From NCBI RefSeq assembly GCF_036721295.1, contig NZ_DAIMLK010000012.1: a stretch of 64,000 bases of DNA; one strand, written 5' to 3'. The position numbers were made by a program, and so were the translations under genes. The notes beneath the pieces were generated by a model. That model made no database searches and was not told the DNA's origin. It worked only from the letters and a program-made list of their open reading frames with translations. This DNA comes from Sphingorhabdus_B sp021741065. GTDB lineage: Bacteria; Pseudomonadota; Alphaproteobacteria; Sphingomonadales; Sphingomonadaceae. Shown piece after piece: positions 41,127 through 50,315 of the stretch (positions are counted from its first letter, which is position 1; every line of letters begins with the position of its first letter).

Positions 41127-41570
41127 ATGCGCACCACTCGCCTGGCACTCATCGTTGCGACCGGCAGCTTATTAAGTTTAGGCCTGCTTTCCGGCTGCGG
41201 CGGCAGGGAGCGTCCAAAGGCGGACCTCGCGGCCAGCCAGGTCACCAATATTGGCGTCAACAGCTATTTATGGCGCGCATCGCTTGATGCCTTGTCGTTC
41301 ATGCCATTGCTGCAAACCGACTCATCGGGCGGCGTCATCGTCACCGATTGGTATGTAAATCCGCAAAGCCCTAGCGAGCGCGTAAAATTGACAATTTCGA
41401 TCCTTGACCAAGACCTGCGCGCCGACGCTTTACGCGTGGCCGGCAGCCGCGAAGTCTCGCAAAATGGCCAGTGGGTCGCGGCACCATTGCGCGCAGCTAC
41501 AGTGCAAAAGCTGGAAGCGGTGATTCTCACTAAGGCGCGCGACCTTCGTCGGTCTGCAATCACTGGGTAA
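41127..41570 (+). CDS. DUF3576 lipoprotein
   Basis: From ATG 41127 the protein is 147 aa, with a lipoprotein signal ending in LGLLSGCGG. The body is compact (IGVNSYLWRASLDALSFMPL, then TDSSGGVIVTDWYVNPQSPS and ERVKLTISILDQDLRADAL), which is the DUF3576 pattern common in alphaproteobacteria. The family is often placed just before leuS and lptE, as here (5-bp gap), so a role in envelope or LPS biogenesis is inferred from context only. Confidence 0.9.
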   Translation: MRTTRLALIVATGSLLSLGLLSGCGGRERPKADLAASQVTNIGVNSYLWRASLDALSFMPLLQTDSSGGVIVTDWYVNPQSPSERVKLTISILDQDLRADALRVAGSREVSQNGQWVAAPLRAATVQKLEAVILTKARDLRRSAITG

Positions 41571-41575
41571 ATTCT

Positions 41576-44101
41576 ATGTCCAATGTAGAGCGTTTTAACC
41601 CGCACGTCGCCGACGCGCGGTGGCAGAATATTTGGGAAGAACGCCACAGCTTTGTCGCGGATGACAATTCGCCCAAGCCCCGCGCTTATGTGCTCGAGAT
41701 GTTTCCCTATCCGTCGGGCCGCATCCATATTGGTCATGTCCGCAATTACACGATGGGCGACGTTCTGGCGCGCTACAAGCGGATGACGGGGCATGAGGTG
41801 TTGCATCCCATGGGCTGGGATGCCTTTGGTATGCCCGCCGAAAATGCGGCGATGGAAAAGAATGTTCACCCCGGTGGTTGGACGCGCGACAATATCGCAA
41901 ACATGAAGGCACAACTTAAACGACTTGGTTTCGCGATTGACTGGACGCGCGAGTTGGCGACCTGCGAGCCCGAATATTATGGACATGAACAGGCGCTGTT
42001 CCTGAAGCTATACGCCGCTGGCCTGGTTTATCGCAAGGAATCTGCCGTAAACTGGGACCCAGTCGACATGACCGTACTTGCCAATGAGCAAGTCATCGAT
42101 GGCAAAGGCTGGCGCTCGGGCGCGCCCGTCGAGCGCCGCAAGCTGAGCCAGTGGTTCCTAAAAATCACCGACTTTGCCGATGAATTGCTGACGGGCCTTG
42201 GTTCGCTTGACCAATGGCCGGACAAGGTGCGGTTGATGCAGGAAAACTGGATCGGCAAATCGCAGGGCTTGAAATGCACCTTCCGTTTCCCAGGCGGCGA
42301 TGGCGGCATTGACGTGTTTACAACACGGCCCGATACCATGTTTGGTGCAAGCTTTGTCGCCATTGCAGCCGACCACCCCGTCGCGCAAAAACTGGCCGCC
42401 AATGCGCCCGAATTGCAGGCGTTTATCGAGGAATGCCGCAAGGGCGGCACCACCGCCGCCGACATCGAAACCGCCGAAAAACGTGGGTTTCATGCGGGCC
42501 TGACCGTCGAGCATCCGCTCGATGCAAGCTGGCATTTGCCAGTCTATGTCGCGAATTTCGTACTCATGGACTATGGCACGGGCGCCGTCTTTGGCTGCCC
42601 CGCACATGACCAGCGCGACCTTGATTTTGCCCGCAAATATGATTTGCCCGTCACCCGCGTTGTCGCCGATGGTGATTTGACCGACAGTGCATTCGCAGGC
42701 GACGTCGCATTTACCGGTCCCGGCAATATTGTGAATTCCCATTGGATGAATGGCATGACGATTGATCAGGCCAAGGCCGATGTCATTGCACGCGCGCAGT
42801 TCGAAGGCTGGGGTATAGGCCAGACGCAATATCGCCTGCGCGACTGGGGCGTTTCGCGTCAGCGTTATTGGGGCACGCCCATTCCGATCATCCATTGCCA
42901 GAGCTGTGGCGCGGTACCCGTGCCCGATGACCAATTGCCGGTAACCTTACCCGAAGATGTCAGTTTCGACATTCCCGGCAACCCGCTGGATCGGCACCCG
43001 AGCTGGAGCAAAGTCGATTGCCCAAGCTGCGGACAGCCTGCGCGGCGCGAAACCGATACACTTGATACCTTTGTCGATTCCAGCTGGTATTTCATCCGCT
43101 TTGCTAGCCAACCACATGACAAGCCATTTGACCGCACCGTTGCGGAAAAATGGCTGCCGGTGGACCAATATATTGGCGGCGTCGAGCATGCGATTCTGCA
43201 CTTGCTCTATGCCCGTTTTTGGACACGCGCATTGAGCCATATTGGCTTGATCGACGTGAAGGAGCCATTTGCGTCTTTGTTCACGCAAGGCATGGTCACG
43301 CACCAAACCTATCAAGACGAAAAGGGCAGTTGGTTGAGCCCCGATCAAGTGCGACGCGAAGGCGACATCTGGACCATCATCGATAGTGGCGCGCCTGCGG
43401 TTGCTGGCCGGATCGAGAAAATGTCCAAGTCCAAAAAGAATGTCGTCGATCCCGATGACATTGTGGATCAATATGGCGCAGATGCCGTGCGCTGGTTTAT
43501 GCTGTCCGACAGCCCGCCCGAACGCGATCTGGAATGGTCGGAAGCGGGTATTGAAGGCTGTTGGCGCTTTGTACAGCGTCTGTGGCGCCTGACTTCGCAG
43601 GTCAGCGGCGCGGATGGCGTAGAAAAAGCCCTAGACCGCAAAACCCATCAGATAATCGCTGGCGTCGGCGCTGATATTGAGGCACTTGCCTTTAACAAGG
43701 CCGTGGCCAAGATTTACGATCTGGCCAACGCCATTGAGAAAGCAGCGCCTTCGGCTAGCCGCGATGCTGCCATCCGCACGATCCTATTGCTGTCATCACC
43801 TATGGTGCCACATTTGGCCGAAGAGGCCTGGACGCAGCTTGGCGCGGAACTGGACGGCGGCTTGATTGCGGACGCGGCATGGCCAGCGGTTGATCCGGCC
43901 CTGCTGGAAGAGGACGAGGTTACCATCGCCATCCAAGTCAGGGGCAAATTGCGTGACACGCTCACGGTTGCTAAGGGCTTGCCGCAATCCGAGTTGGAGG
44001 CGCTTGCGCTGGCCAGCGAAAAGGTTCAGGTTGCCATTGACGGCGGCGATATAAAGAAAATCATCGTCGTTCCCAACAGGCTGGTCAACATCGTCTTATG
44101 A
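41576..44101 (+). CDS. leuS: leucyl-tRNA synthetase
   Basis: This 841-aa class Ia synthetase has the HIGH motif in YPSGRIHIGHVRNYTMGDVL near residue 50 and the editing-domain segment DVFTTRPDTMFGASFVAIAA near 245. A zinc-binding Cys set CQSCGAVPVPDDQ / DCPSCGQPARRETDTLDTF precedes the catalytic half, and KMSKSKKNVVDPDDIV is near 617. Charging tRNA-Leu and proofreading are its tasks. It is 4 bp overlapped with lptE, an arrangement typical of alphaproteobacteria. Confidence 0.98.
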   Translation: MSNVERFNPHVADARWQNIWEERHSFVADDNSPKPRAYVLEMFPYPSGRIHIGHVRNYTMGDVLARYKRMTGHEVLHPMGWDAFGMPAENAAMEKNVHPGGWTRDNIANMKAQLKRLGFAIDWTRELATCEPEYYGHEQALFLKLYAAGLVYRKESAVNWDPVDMTVLANEQVIDGKGWRSGAPVERRKLSQWFLKITDFADELLTGLGSLDQWPDKVRLMQENWIGKSQGLKCTFRFPGGDGGIDVFTTRPDTMFGASFVAIAADHPVAQKLAANAPELQAFIEECRKGGTTAADIETAEKRGFHAGLTVEHPLDASWHLPVYVANFVLMDYGTGAVFGCPAHDQRDLDFARKYDLPVTRVVADGDLTDSAFAGDVAFTGPGNIVNSHWMNGMTIDQAKADVIARAQFEGWGIGQTQYRLRDWGVSRQRYWGTPIPIIHCQSCGAVPVPDDQLPVTLPEDVSFDIPGNPLDRHPSWSKVDCPSCGQPARRETDTLDTFVDSSWYFIRFASQPHDKPFDRTVAEKWLPVDQYIGGVEHAILHLLYARFWTRALSHIGLIDVKEPFASLFTQGMVTHQTYQDEKGSWLSPDQVRREGDIWTIIDSGAPAVAGRIEKMSKSKKNVVDPDDIVDQYGADAVRWFMLSDSPPERDLEWSEAGIEGCWRFVQRLWRLTSQVSGADGVEKALDRKTHQIIAGVGADIEALAFNKAVAKIYDLANAIEKAAPSASRDAAIRTILLLSSPMVPHLAEEAWTQLGAELDGGLIADAAWPAVDPALLEEDEVTIAIQVRGKLRDTLTVAKGLPQSELEALALASEKVQVAIDGGDIKKIIVVPNRLVNIVL

Positions 44102-44586
44102 ACCGTTTCTTTGCCTCCGTGATGCTCGCTTTCCTTCTGCCAGCATGCAGCTTGCAGCCATTGTATAGCGGCGGGTCAAAAGGGGTGGTGGCGCATACAT
44201 TGGGAACCATTAGCGTTGCGCCAATCGAGGGCAAAAATGGTTGGCTGATGCGCAATGCATTGACCGACCGGCTTGGCGCTCAAGACGGCAATTCTGCTCA
44301 GTTCCGCTTGGTTGTTGTTTTGGATGACCAAATTGAAGGTTTCGGGGTGCGTGCGGATGATACGGTCACGCGTGAACGCCGGACATTGCGTGCGCGCTAT
44401 CAGCTGGTTTCGGTCGCGACGGGTGAAATTGTTCTGGATACGACAGCCGGTTCGGACGCGGGCATTGACGTCGTTAGCTCAGAATATGCAACGATCGCTG
44501 GCGAAAACAGTGCACTTGAGAACCTGACGCAAAAGGTTGCAGATCAGATTGTCACGCGGCTTTCCATTTACGCGCGCGGCGAATGA
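44098..44586 (+). CDS. lptE: LPS-assembly lipoprotein LptE
   Basis: The 162-aa protein has a signal peptide with lipobox LLPACSLQPLYSGG (Cys17) followed by a single LptE-like domain (GTISVAPIEGKNGWLMRNAL, then TVTRERRTLRARYQLVSVAT). LptE forms the plug of the LptD translocon that inserts lipopolysaccharide into the outer membrane. It is coupled to leuS and holA by ATGA overlaps; this order supports the assignment where sequence similarity is weak. Confidence 0.9.
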   Translation: MNRFFASVMLAFLLPACSLQPLYSGGSKGVVAHTLGTISVAPIEGKNGWLMRNALTDRLGAQDGNSAQFRLVVVLDDQIEGFGVRADDTVTRERRTLRARYQLVSVATGEIVLDTTAGSDAGIDVVSSEYATIAGENSALENLTQKVADQIVTRLSIYARGE

Positions 44587-45605
44587 GCAACGCAAAAGAA
44601 CGTAGCTTTATCAATGCCATCAGTGCCCGTTCTGATGTTCGGCTGTTTTTCATATTCGGGCAGGATGAATCGGCTGTAACCGATATTGCCGGACAAATGT
44701 CGGCGCAGTTAGCAGGCTCGGAACGCATTGATATCGACAGCGACCGTATCCGCAATGACCCTGCCTTATTGGCAGATGAGGCATCTGCCCTATCGCTGTT
44801 CGGCGACAAAAGACATATCCGCCTTAGTTTCCGCCGCGAAGAGGGCTTAGCCGCAGTCGAGAATTTGCTGGCGCTTGACGGCGACATAAGCCCAGTTATC
44901 GCAACCGCTGGGAATCTGACCAAGGCTAGCAAGTTACGGAAATTGCTGGAGGCGCATCCGCGCGCCATGGCCCACATTTGCTATCTACCCGAGGAGGGCG
45001 ACGCCGCAGCGGCAGTCATAGCCTTTGCCGCCACAATGGGGTTGAAGATCGATCGGCCACTTGCCGCCCGTATTGCGCGCTACACAGGTCAAGACCGTAA
45101 GCTGGCGCAGGCCGAAATCGAAAAGCTGTCTTTATTTTATGATGCGTCACCGCAGCGGCCCGCCACGGTAGAAATTGCTGTATTCGAAGCTTTATCGGCG
45201 GAAACGGGTGAGGAAAACATCAACGGCCTCGTCCATGTCGTGATGGGCGGTGACTTGCGCGGCACGGGCCGCGAGCTAGCCGCTGCACGCGACATGGGTG
45301 TGGATGCCATTCGCATCATCCGCGCCATGCAGCGCCGCGCGACAATGCTCGCAGCGATGCGGACAAAAGTCGACAGTGGCGCCAATCCCGGCGCAGTGGT
45401 TAAGACAACGCGTTCGATATTCTGGAAAGATGCCGACAGCTACGCACAGCAGCTGATGCGCTGGCCATCAGTTCGGCTTGCAGGACTAAACAGCCATTTG
45501 CTTGAGGTGGAGTCAAAGTTGATGCACGTCCGCGACGGGCTTGCCGTGAACATATTGGAAGAAGAGCTTGTCCGCATTGCCCGTGCCGCAGCGCGCCGAG
45601 GCTAA
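44583..45605 (+). CDS. holA: DNA polymerase III subunit delta
   Basis: This 340-aa clamp-loader delta has the typical N-terminal opening with the beta-clamp binding region (RLFFIFGQDESAVTDIAGQM), the ASALSLFGDKRHIRLS segment, and YLPEEGDAAAAVIAFAATMG. The C-terminal collar region is LNSHLLEVESKLMHVRDGLA. It opens the sliding clamp together with the gamma/tau complex. Start and neighbours agree with the conserved leuS-lptE-holA set. Confidence 0.95.
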   Translation: MSNAKERSFINAISARSDVRLFFIFGQDESAVTDIAGQMSAQLAGSERIDIDSDRIRNDPALLADEASALSLFGDKRHIRLSFRREEGLAAVENLLALDGDISPVIATAGNLTKASKLRKLLEAHPRAMAHICYLPEEGDAAAAVIAFAATMGLKIDRPLAARIARYTGQDRKLAQAEIEKLSLFYDASPQRPATVEIAVFEALSAETGEENINGLVHVVMGGDLRGTGRELAAARDMGVDAIRIIRAMQRRATMLAAMRTKVDSGANPGAVVKTTRSIFWKDADSYAQQLMRWPSVRLAGLNSHLLEVESKLMHVRDGLAVNILEEELVRIARAAARRG

Positions 45606-45675
45606 GCACCGTGCGCGAGCACCTTGAACCACTTTGCTACTGTCCCCACATCATTCTCACGAAAGGTGCCTTTTC

Positions 45676-46068
45676 ATGGAAAAAATTATCAAGTCAGATG
45701 CAGAATGGCGGGCAGAATTGGACCCCGTTCAATATCATGTTCTGCGCGAGGCTGGCACGGAACGTGCTTTTGCGGGCAAACTGACCGATGAAAAACGCGC
45801 AGGCGAATTTAGCTGCGCTGGCTGTGGAACTGCCTTGTTTGCTTCAGACACGAAATTTGACAGCGGCTCGGGTTGGCCAAGTTTTACCGCACCTGCAGAT
45901 AATGATGCCGTCGAAGAACATCGCGATACATCGCACGGCATGGTCCGTATTGAAGTGCGCTGTGCCGCATGCGAGGGGCATTTGGGCCATGTCTTCCCTG
46001 ATGGGCCCGGGCCGACAGGCCTACGTTACTGCATCAACAGCGCCGCGCTGGCATTCGATCCTGAATAA
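45676..46068 (+). CDS. msrB: peptide-methionine (R)-S-oxide reductase
   Basis: The product (130 aa from ATG 45676) is a complete MsrB: AGEFSCAGCGTALFASDTKF and RCAACEGHLGHVFPDG provide the four zinc cysteines, and TGLRYCINSAALAF holds the catalytic Cys. It repairs methionine-R-sulfoxide in proteins. No signal peptide is present, so it acts in the cytoplasm. AAAGGTG lies 10 bp before the chosen ATG. Confidence 0.96.
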   Translation: MEKIIKSDAEWRAELDPVQYHVLREAGTERAFAGKLTDEKRAGEFSCAGCGTALFASDTKFDSGSGWPSFTAPADNDAVEEHRDTSHGMVRIEVRCAACEGHLGHVFPDGPGPTGLRYCINSAALAFDPE

Positions 46069-46111
46069 CAACGCGCTTGTCGGCGATCACGGGACTGGGT
46101 AACACCCTATC

Positions 46112-48109
46112 ATGGCAGGCGCAGGCAAGATTTCGAAAGAACGTGGCCCAATGGGAACATGGATACTCCGCCTCGTCAAAGCAGGAAGCATTGCCGCGTT
46201 GCTGGGTGTCATGGTTCTGGGCATTTTTGTCGCGATTGCACGTGGCGAAATTGATAGTTTTGAAGATCTGAAATCCTCCCCCAACGGGCAGATGATCCGC
46301 ATACGTGCCGCGGACGGCACTGTCATTCAATCGCTTGGACCGAGTTTCGGACGCTGGCTGACCATCGACCAATTGCCGTCGGAAATGAAAGACGCGATGG
46401 TCGCCGTCGAAGATCGCCGATATTATATGCACCCCGGTGTCGACCCCATCGGCATTACACGGTCCGTATATGTGCGGACCGTTGAAGGTCGCTGGACGCA
46501 AGGTGGTTCGACCATCACGCAACAATTGGCGCGTAACATATATCTGAACAGCAACAAGGAGTTTGGCCGTAAAATTCGCGAGGTTATCCTTGCGTTGGCC
46601 ATGGAAACCAAATTCTCGAAAGACCAGATCCTCGAACTCTATCTGAATAAAGTATATTTCGGTGGCGGCGCTTATGGGGTCGATGCCGCAAGTCGCCGCT
46701 TCTTTGACCATGGCGCCGAAGATATCAGTCTTGCCGAGGCCGCGATTATAGCAGGTCTTGTGAAGGCACCCTCACGCTATGCCCCCACGGCCGATGCGCA
46801 GGCCGCCTTGGACCGGGCGAAGGTGGTGGTTGAAGTGATGCAGGATGCAGGAATGATTACCCCAGCTGAAGCCGCTGGCGTCGAACTGTCCGGAGTGCGC
46901 TTGGCCGCTGAAACACCTCAAGACAGCGTGCGATATTTCACAGATTGGGTTTTGCCGCAGTTGGACGGCCTGATTGATGAAACTGAAAAGCCCATCGATA
47001 TCTGGACGACGCTGGACCTTAAAATGCAGCGCGCCGCAACGGCAGCGATTGCGGCGAATGCCCCCAGCGGTGCCCAAGGCGCGTTGGTTTCAATTGACCG
47101 CGACGGCGCGGTGAAGGCGATGGTGGGCGGTACCGATTATGTTTCCAGCAATTATAACCGCGCGGTAACCGCGGTTCGCCAACCGGGCTCTGCCTGGAAG
47201 TTGTTCGTTTATCTCACCGCACTGGAAGCAGGCTACCGCCCCGAAGACATGGTGGAAGACAAGCCCGTCGAAATCGAAGGCTGGCAGCCTAAAAATAGCG
47301 GCGGCAATTTTGCTGGCCCGATTTCGCTGCGTACCGCTTTTGCCTATTCCAAAAACACAGTCGCTGCCCAAATCGGGCAAGACGTCGGCACCAGCAGCAT
47401 CGCTGATATGGCCCGCAGGTTCGGGATCACCACCCCTGTCAACACGCAGCCATCAATGGTTCTGGGCACATCAGATACGCGCGTTATCGATATGACCCAG
47501 GCGTTCGCGGCAGTCGCAGCCGGTGGGCGCAGTGTCACCCCTTATGGCATTACAAAGGTCACGACGATTGACGGTGAACTTCTATATGCCGCGAAGCAAG
47601 CAAGCTCGGTCCAGTTGGTTGATGATTGGGTTGCAGGCGCAATGACCGATTTGTTGCAAAGCGCGGTCGCCACGGGCACTGGGCGGGCCGCAAATATTGG
47701 TCGGCCCGTCGCGGGCAAAACGGGGACAACGTCAAGCAACAAGGACGGATGGTTCCTGGGCTTCTCCAGCGGCCTTACAACGGCCGTTTGGATGGGTCGC
47801 GACGACGCTAGGCGGATTGGAGGCCTTGAAGGCGGACGCGCCCCTGCGCAAGCCTGGGCGGCCTATATGCGCGTCGCTGTTGCCGGACGTCCCGTTGAGA
47901 AATTCGCAACTGAGGTGACGTTCCCAGAGGCCCTTGAAGGTGAGGAGTCGTTGCTGGGCGGAGAAGAAATGCTGCTTTTCGATGAAAATGGCATGCCGAT
48001 TGAAGGTGGCCCCGCAATGGAAGACCCCAATGTCGCGCCGGAGCCTGCGCCAGAGCCACTGGATGATGCCTTTATCGAAAGGGCCTTAAATGGTCGGCGC
48101 GATCAGTAA
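46112..48109 (+). CDS. class A penicillin-binding protein (PBP1-type)
   Basis: This 665-aa protein has a short cytoplasmic N-terminus, one membrane segment (AGSIAALLGVMVLGIFVAIA), a GT51 glycosyltransferase domain (AVEDRRYYMHPGVDPIGITR; GGSTITQQLARNIYL; ELYLNKVYFGGGAYG) and a transpeptidase domain with SxxK in GSAWKLFVY, SxN in YSKNTVAAQ and KTGTTSSNKDGW. It polymerises and cross-links peptidoglycan in the periplasm. The C-terminus is acidic and Pro-rich (DPNVAPEPAPEPLDDAF). It is shorter than PBP1A of E. coli and lacks the OB insert. Confidence 0.95.
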   Translation: MAGAGKISKERGPMGTWILRLVKAGSIAALLGVMVLGIFVAIARGEIDSFEDLKSSPNGQMIRIRAADGTVIQSLGPSFGRWLTIDQLPSEMKDAMVAVEDRRYYMHPGVDPIGITRSVYVRTVEGRWTQGGSTITQQLARNIYLNSNKEFGRKIREVILALAMETKFSKDQILELYLNKVYFGGGAYGVDAASRRFFDHGAEDISLAEAAIIAGLVKAPSRYAPTADAQAALDRAKVVVEVMQDAGMITPAEAAGVELSGVRLAAETPQDSVRYFTDWVLPQLDGLIDETEKPIDIWTTLDLKMQRAATAAIAANAPSGAQGALVSIDRDGAVKAMVGGTDYVSSNYNRAVTAVRQPGSAWKLFVYLTALEAGYRPEDMVEDKPVEIEGWQPKNSGGNFAGPISLRTAFAYSKNTVAAQIGQDVGTSSIADMARRFGITTPVNTQPSMVLGTSDTRVIDMTQAFAAVAAGGRSVTPYGITKVTTIDGELLYAAKQASSVQLVDDWVAGAMTDLLQSAVATGTGRAANIGRPVAGKTGTTSSNKDGWFLGFSSGLTTAVWMGRDDARRIGGLEGGRAPAQAWAAYMRVAVAGRPVEKFATEVTFPEALEGEESLLGGEEMLLFDENGMPIEGGPAMEDPNVAPEPAPEPLDDAFIERALNGRRDQ

Positions 48110-48165
48110 CTAACGCCAGAAAAAGCGCATGGCGATCCGCGTTCACAGTTTCGTCCCGCAAAAAC

Positions 48166-49230
48166 TTACAATGCGTGGCCAGTCCGGCTTTTCTTGGTTT
48201 CAAGATAATGGGCATTGTGTGGATTGGCGGCGATCTTAAGCGGTAGCCGCTCCGCGACCATGATGCCCGCCTTTTGCAAGCCGTCCACCTTTTCAGGATT
48301 ATTGGTCAACAGGCGCACCTGTTCCACACCGAGCAATTCCAGCATCCGTGCCGCGACTGAAAAGTCGCGCGCATCAATGGCAAAACCCAATCTGGTATTG
48401 GCATCGACAGTATCAAACCCCTGATCCTGAAGCGCATAAGCGCGTAGTTTGTTGATCAAACCAATGCCGCGTCCCTCTTGTCGCAAATATAACAATATAC
48501 CCCAATTTGCGTCCGAAATCTGTTGCAACGCTTCGTGCAATTGCGGTCCGCAGTCGCATTTCAGGCTGCCAAGAACATCACCCGTCAGACATTCACTGTG
48601 CAACCGAACGACTGGCGGGGAGGAATCGCGCTTACCCATCAGCAACGCCACATGATCGGACGCATCTACGGCTGTCCGGAATGCGACCATTTCGGCATGG
48701 GCATTGGCGGCAACGGGAAGCTTGGCACGCGCGGCTATGTGCAAGGCGCCGCTGTCATCAAAGGCGGCGACATCTTGCGGGCTAACGTAAACGGCGTTCT
48801 CGCCTGCATCAGCCAACACCAGAAAGGCTGGAAGCAAGCCAGCCAATCGCGCGAGTTCGATAGCGGCCGTCGCCGATGGCCCGTCATCCAATGGCAGCGC
48901 GGCAAAAGGTCCCTTCATCGGATAGGCAAGGTCAAGGCTTGGGTCAGCTAAGGCCAACGCGAGCCGCAAATCGAGATCGACGGGCGCCTTAATGAGCACC
49001 GGAAGGTCGCCATCGGCCGCAGCACGTTGGTTGGTTAGTTTCAGCGTTGCCGCACGGCCTGCCGAGAGCAATATCGCATTCGCGCCGAAAATATCCTGCG
49101 CCGTTTCGACCGCAAGGACAGTCAGCGCTTTGTCCAAATACCCGACCGTAACTGGCCAGCCACGACGCAGGGCATCAATCGCCATTGCTGCGCGGCGTGA
49201 GTCTCCCAACGCGGCGCCCGCCCCGATCAA
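48166..49230 (-). CDS. ribA: GTP cyclohydrolase II with degenerate N-terminal domain
   Basis: The C-terminal ~200 residues are RibA: VVRLHSECLTGDVLGSLKCD with CGPQL (zinc Cys), YLRQEGRGIGLINKLRAYAL, RDFSVAARMLELLGVEQVRL and LTNNPEKVDGLQ. It makes the first riboflavin intermediate from GTP. The N-terminal ~150 residues (AIDALRRGWPVTVGYLDKAL and on) follow the outline of DHBP synthase (RibB) but lack the acidic DDEDRENEGD catalytic run, so that activity is probably lost. The start is the TTG at 49230, which overlaps the xthA stop by 4 bp. Confidence 0.92.
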   Translation of the reverse strand: MIGAGAALGDSRRAAMAIDALRRGWPVTVGYLDKALTVLAVETAQDIFGANAILLSAGRAATLKLTNQRAAADGDLPVLIKAPVDLDLRLALALADPSLDLAYPMKGPFAALPLDDGPSATAAIELARLAGLLPAFLVLADAGENAVYVSPQDVAAFDDSGALHIAARAKLPVAANAHAEMVAFRTAVDASDHVALLMGKRDSSPPVVRLHSECLTGDVLGSLKCDCGPQLHEALQQISDANWGILLYLRQEGRGIGLINKLRAYALQDQGFDTVDANTRLGFAIDARDFSVAARMLELLGVEQVRLLTNNPEKVDGLQKAGIMVAERLPLKIAANPHNAHYLETKKSRTGHAL

Positions 49231-50033
49231 AAGGTGAATTCCGTTACTATGGGCGCATGGTCGGATGGCTTGCCCCAGCCGCGCACATGCTTGTGGACGA
49301 TATGCGCCTTTGCCTTTTCTTTCAGATCAGGGGTGATCCACATATGATCTAGTCTACGTCCGCGGTCGGACGTCTCCCAATCCTGCGCGCGATAGCTCCA
49401 CCATGTATATAATTTCTTAGACGGATCGACAAAGTGCCGGGCAACATCGACCCAGTCTGCTGCAGCCTGAATTTCCGCCAGATGCTCAATTTCAATTTTT
49501 GTATGGCTGACGACATTGACCAATTGTTTGTGGCTCCAAACATCTTGCTCAAGCGGGGCAACGTTGAAGTCACCTGTGAGGATAGTCGGTTGGGTAACGT
49601 TACGCGACCATTCTGCCATACGCTTTAGGAAAGCTAGCTTCTGGCCGAATTTAGAGTTAACCTCGCTGTCGGGAACTTCGCCCCCAGCGGGAATATATAC
49701 ATTGTCGATCCGCAAGCCCTTGGCTGCGTCGATGTTTAACTCTGCGCCAACATGGCGCGCCTCACCATTGGCCTGCCAATCCTCAACCCGGCGGTTGATC
49801 AACGGCAGTTTGCTGACGATTGCGACGCCGTGATGCATGGGCATGCCGTTAACGACAAAATGGCGATAACCCAATTGCCGGAACAACCCTTCCGGAAACA
49901 GGCTGTCGATGACTTTGGTTTCCTGAAGGCATAAAACGTCTGGCGCTTCTTCCTTCAAATAGCGTTCGACAATGTCAATACGGGCGCGGACTGAGTTTAT
50001 ATTCCACGAGGCGATGCGAATGGTCTGGGACAT
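49227..50033 (-). CDS. xthA: exodeoxyribonuclease III
   Basis: This 268-aa AP endonuclease/exonuclease has IRIASWNINSVRARIDIVER, the metal-binding Glu in VLCLQETKVID, VYIPAGGEVPDSEVN, TILTGDFNVAPLEQDVW, and the C-terminal RRLDHMWITPDLKEKA with the catalytic SDHAPI motif. It acts in base-excision repair. The 282 bp upstream to lolA carries its promoter and a terminator for the upstream unit. Confidence 0.96.
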   Translation of the reverse strand: MSQTIRIASWNINSVRARIDIVERYLKEEAPDVLCLQETKVIDSLFPEGLFRQLGYRHFVVNGMPMHHGVAIVSKLPLINRRVEDWQANGEARHVGAELNIDAAKGLRIDNVYIPAGGEVPDSEVNSKFGQKLAFLKRMAEWSRNVTQPTILTGDFNVAPLEQDVWSHKQLVNVVSHTKIEIEHLAEIQAAADWVDVARHFVDPSKKLYTWWSYRAQDWETSDRGRRLDHMWITPDLKEKAKAHIVHKHVRGWGKPSDHAPIVTEFTF

Positions 50034-50093
50034 AAGACAAAAGCCCTAGATGCCTGAAGCGTCAGGGGCAAGCCGGTGAAGACATTTGTGTCA

Positions 50094-50136
50094 AAAAAGC
50101 AAAGCCCCCATCCCGGGGGCATTTGGGATGAGGGCT
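50094..50136 (-). terminator. rho-independent terminator upstream of xthA
   Basis: On the minus strand AGCCCTCATCCC (50136-50125) pairs with GGGATGGGGGCT (50114-50103) with one G-T wobble, followed by TTGCTTTTTTG. A second hairpin, GCCCCC/GGGGGC (50104-50109 with 50115-50120), uses part of the same bases, so the two cannot form together. It would end transcripts from lolA or from a short RNA in the 180 bp before it. Confidence 0.8.
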
Positions 50137-50276
50137 AAGCTTGCGTTCGTCACGCGGATATCAGCGATGATTAAGTCGTGGGCAACAGGGGGAAATCCAC
50201 ACGGACGTTCGGTCGCTGATCGGACATCTATACTGAGACTTTCCTGTCGTTCAGATGAACAACACTAGCGTCAACC
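50103..50276 (-). ncRNA. candidate small RNA between lolA and xthA
   Basis: About 180 bp separate the lolA stop from the terminator, more than a 3' end needs. On the minus strand TTGACG (50276-50271) could be a -35 box. Downstream, ATCAGCGA (50220-50213) and TCGCTGAT (50168-50161) are perfectly complementary arms, closing a loop that contains a further GTGTGG/CCCAC pairing and TTTCCCCC. No family match is known to me, and the -10 box is not evident; the segment may simply be a structured 3' UTR. Confidence 0.3.
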
Positions 50277-50315
50277 GCAACTTGTCGGTGGTGCGCTTCC
50301 GTTCATCGCCTGATG

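Noticed and set aside
41264..41986. 240-codon open frame antisense to the DUF3576 and leuS genes
   Set aside because: It covers the conserved leuS start and HIGH region on the other strand; no family features.
46034..46711. 225-codon minus-strand frame at the msrB/PBP junction
   Set aside because: It opposes the catalytic GT51 region of the PBP gene, which is clearly the coding strand.
50241..50265. GTTCAGATGAAC palindrome as a LexA box
   Set aside because: Alphaproteobacterial LexA sites are direct repeats GTTC-N7-GTTC; this is an inverted repeat, so the match is not convincing.
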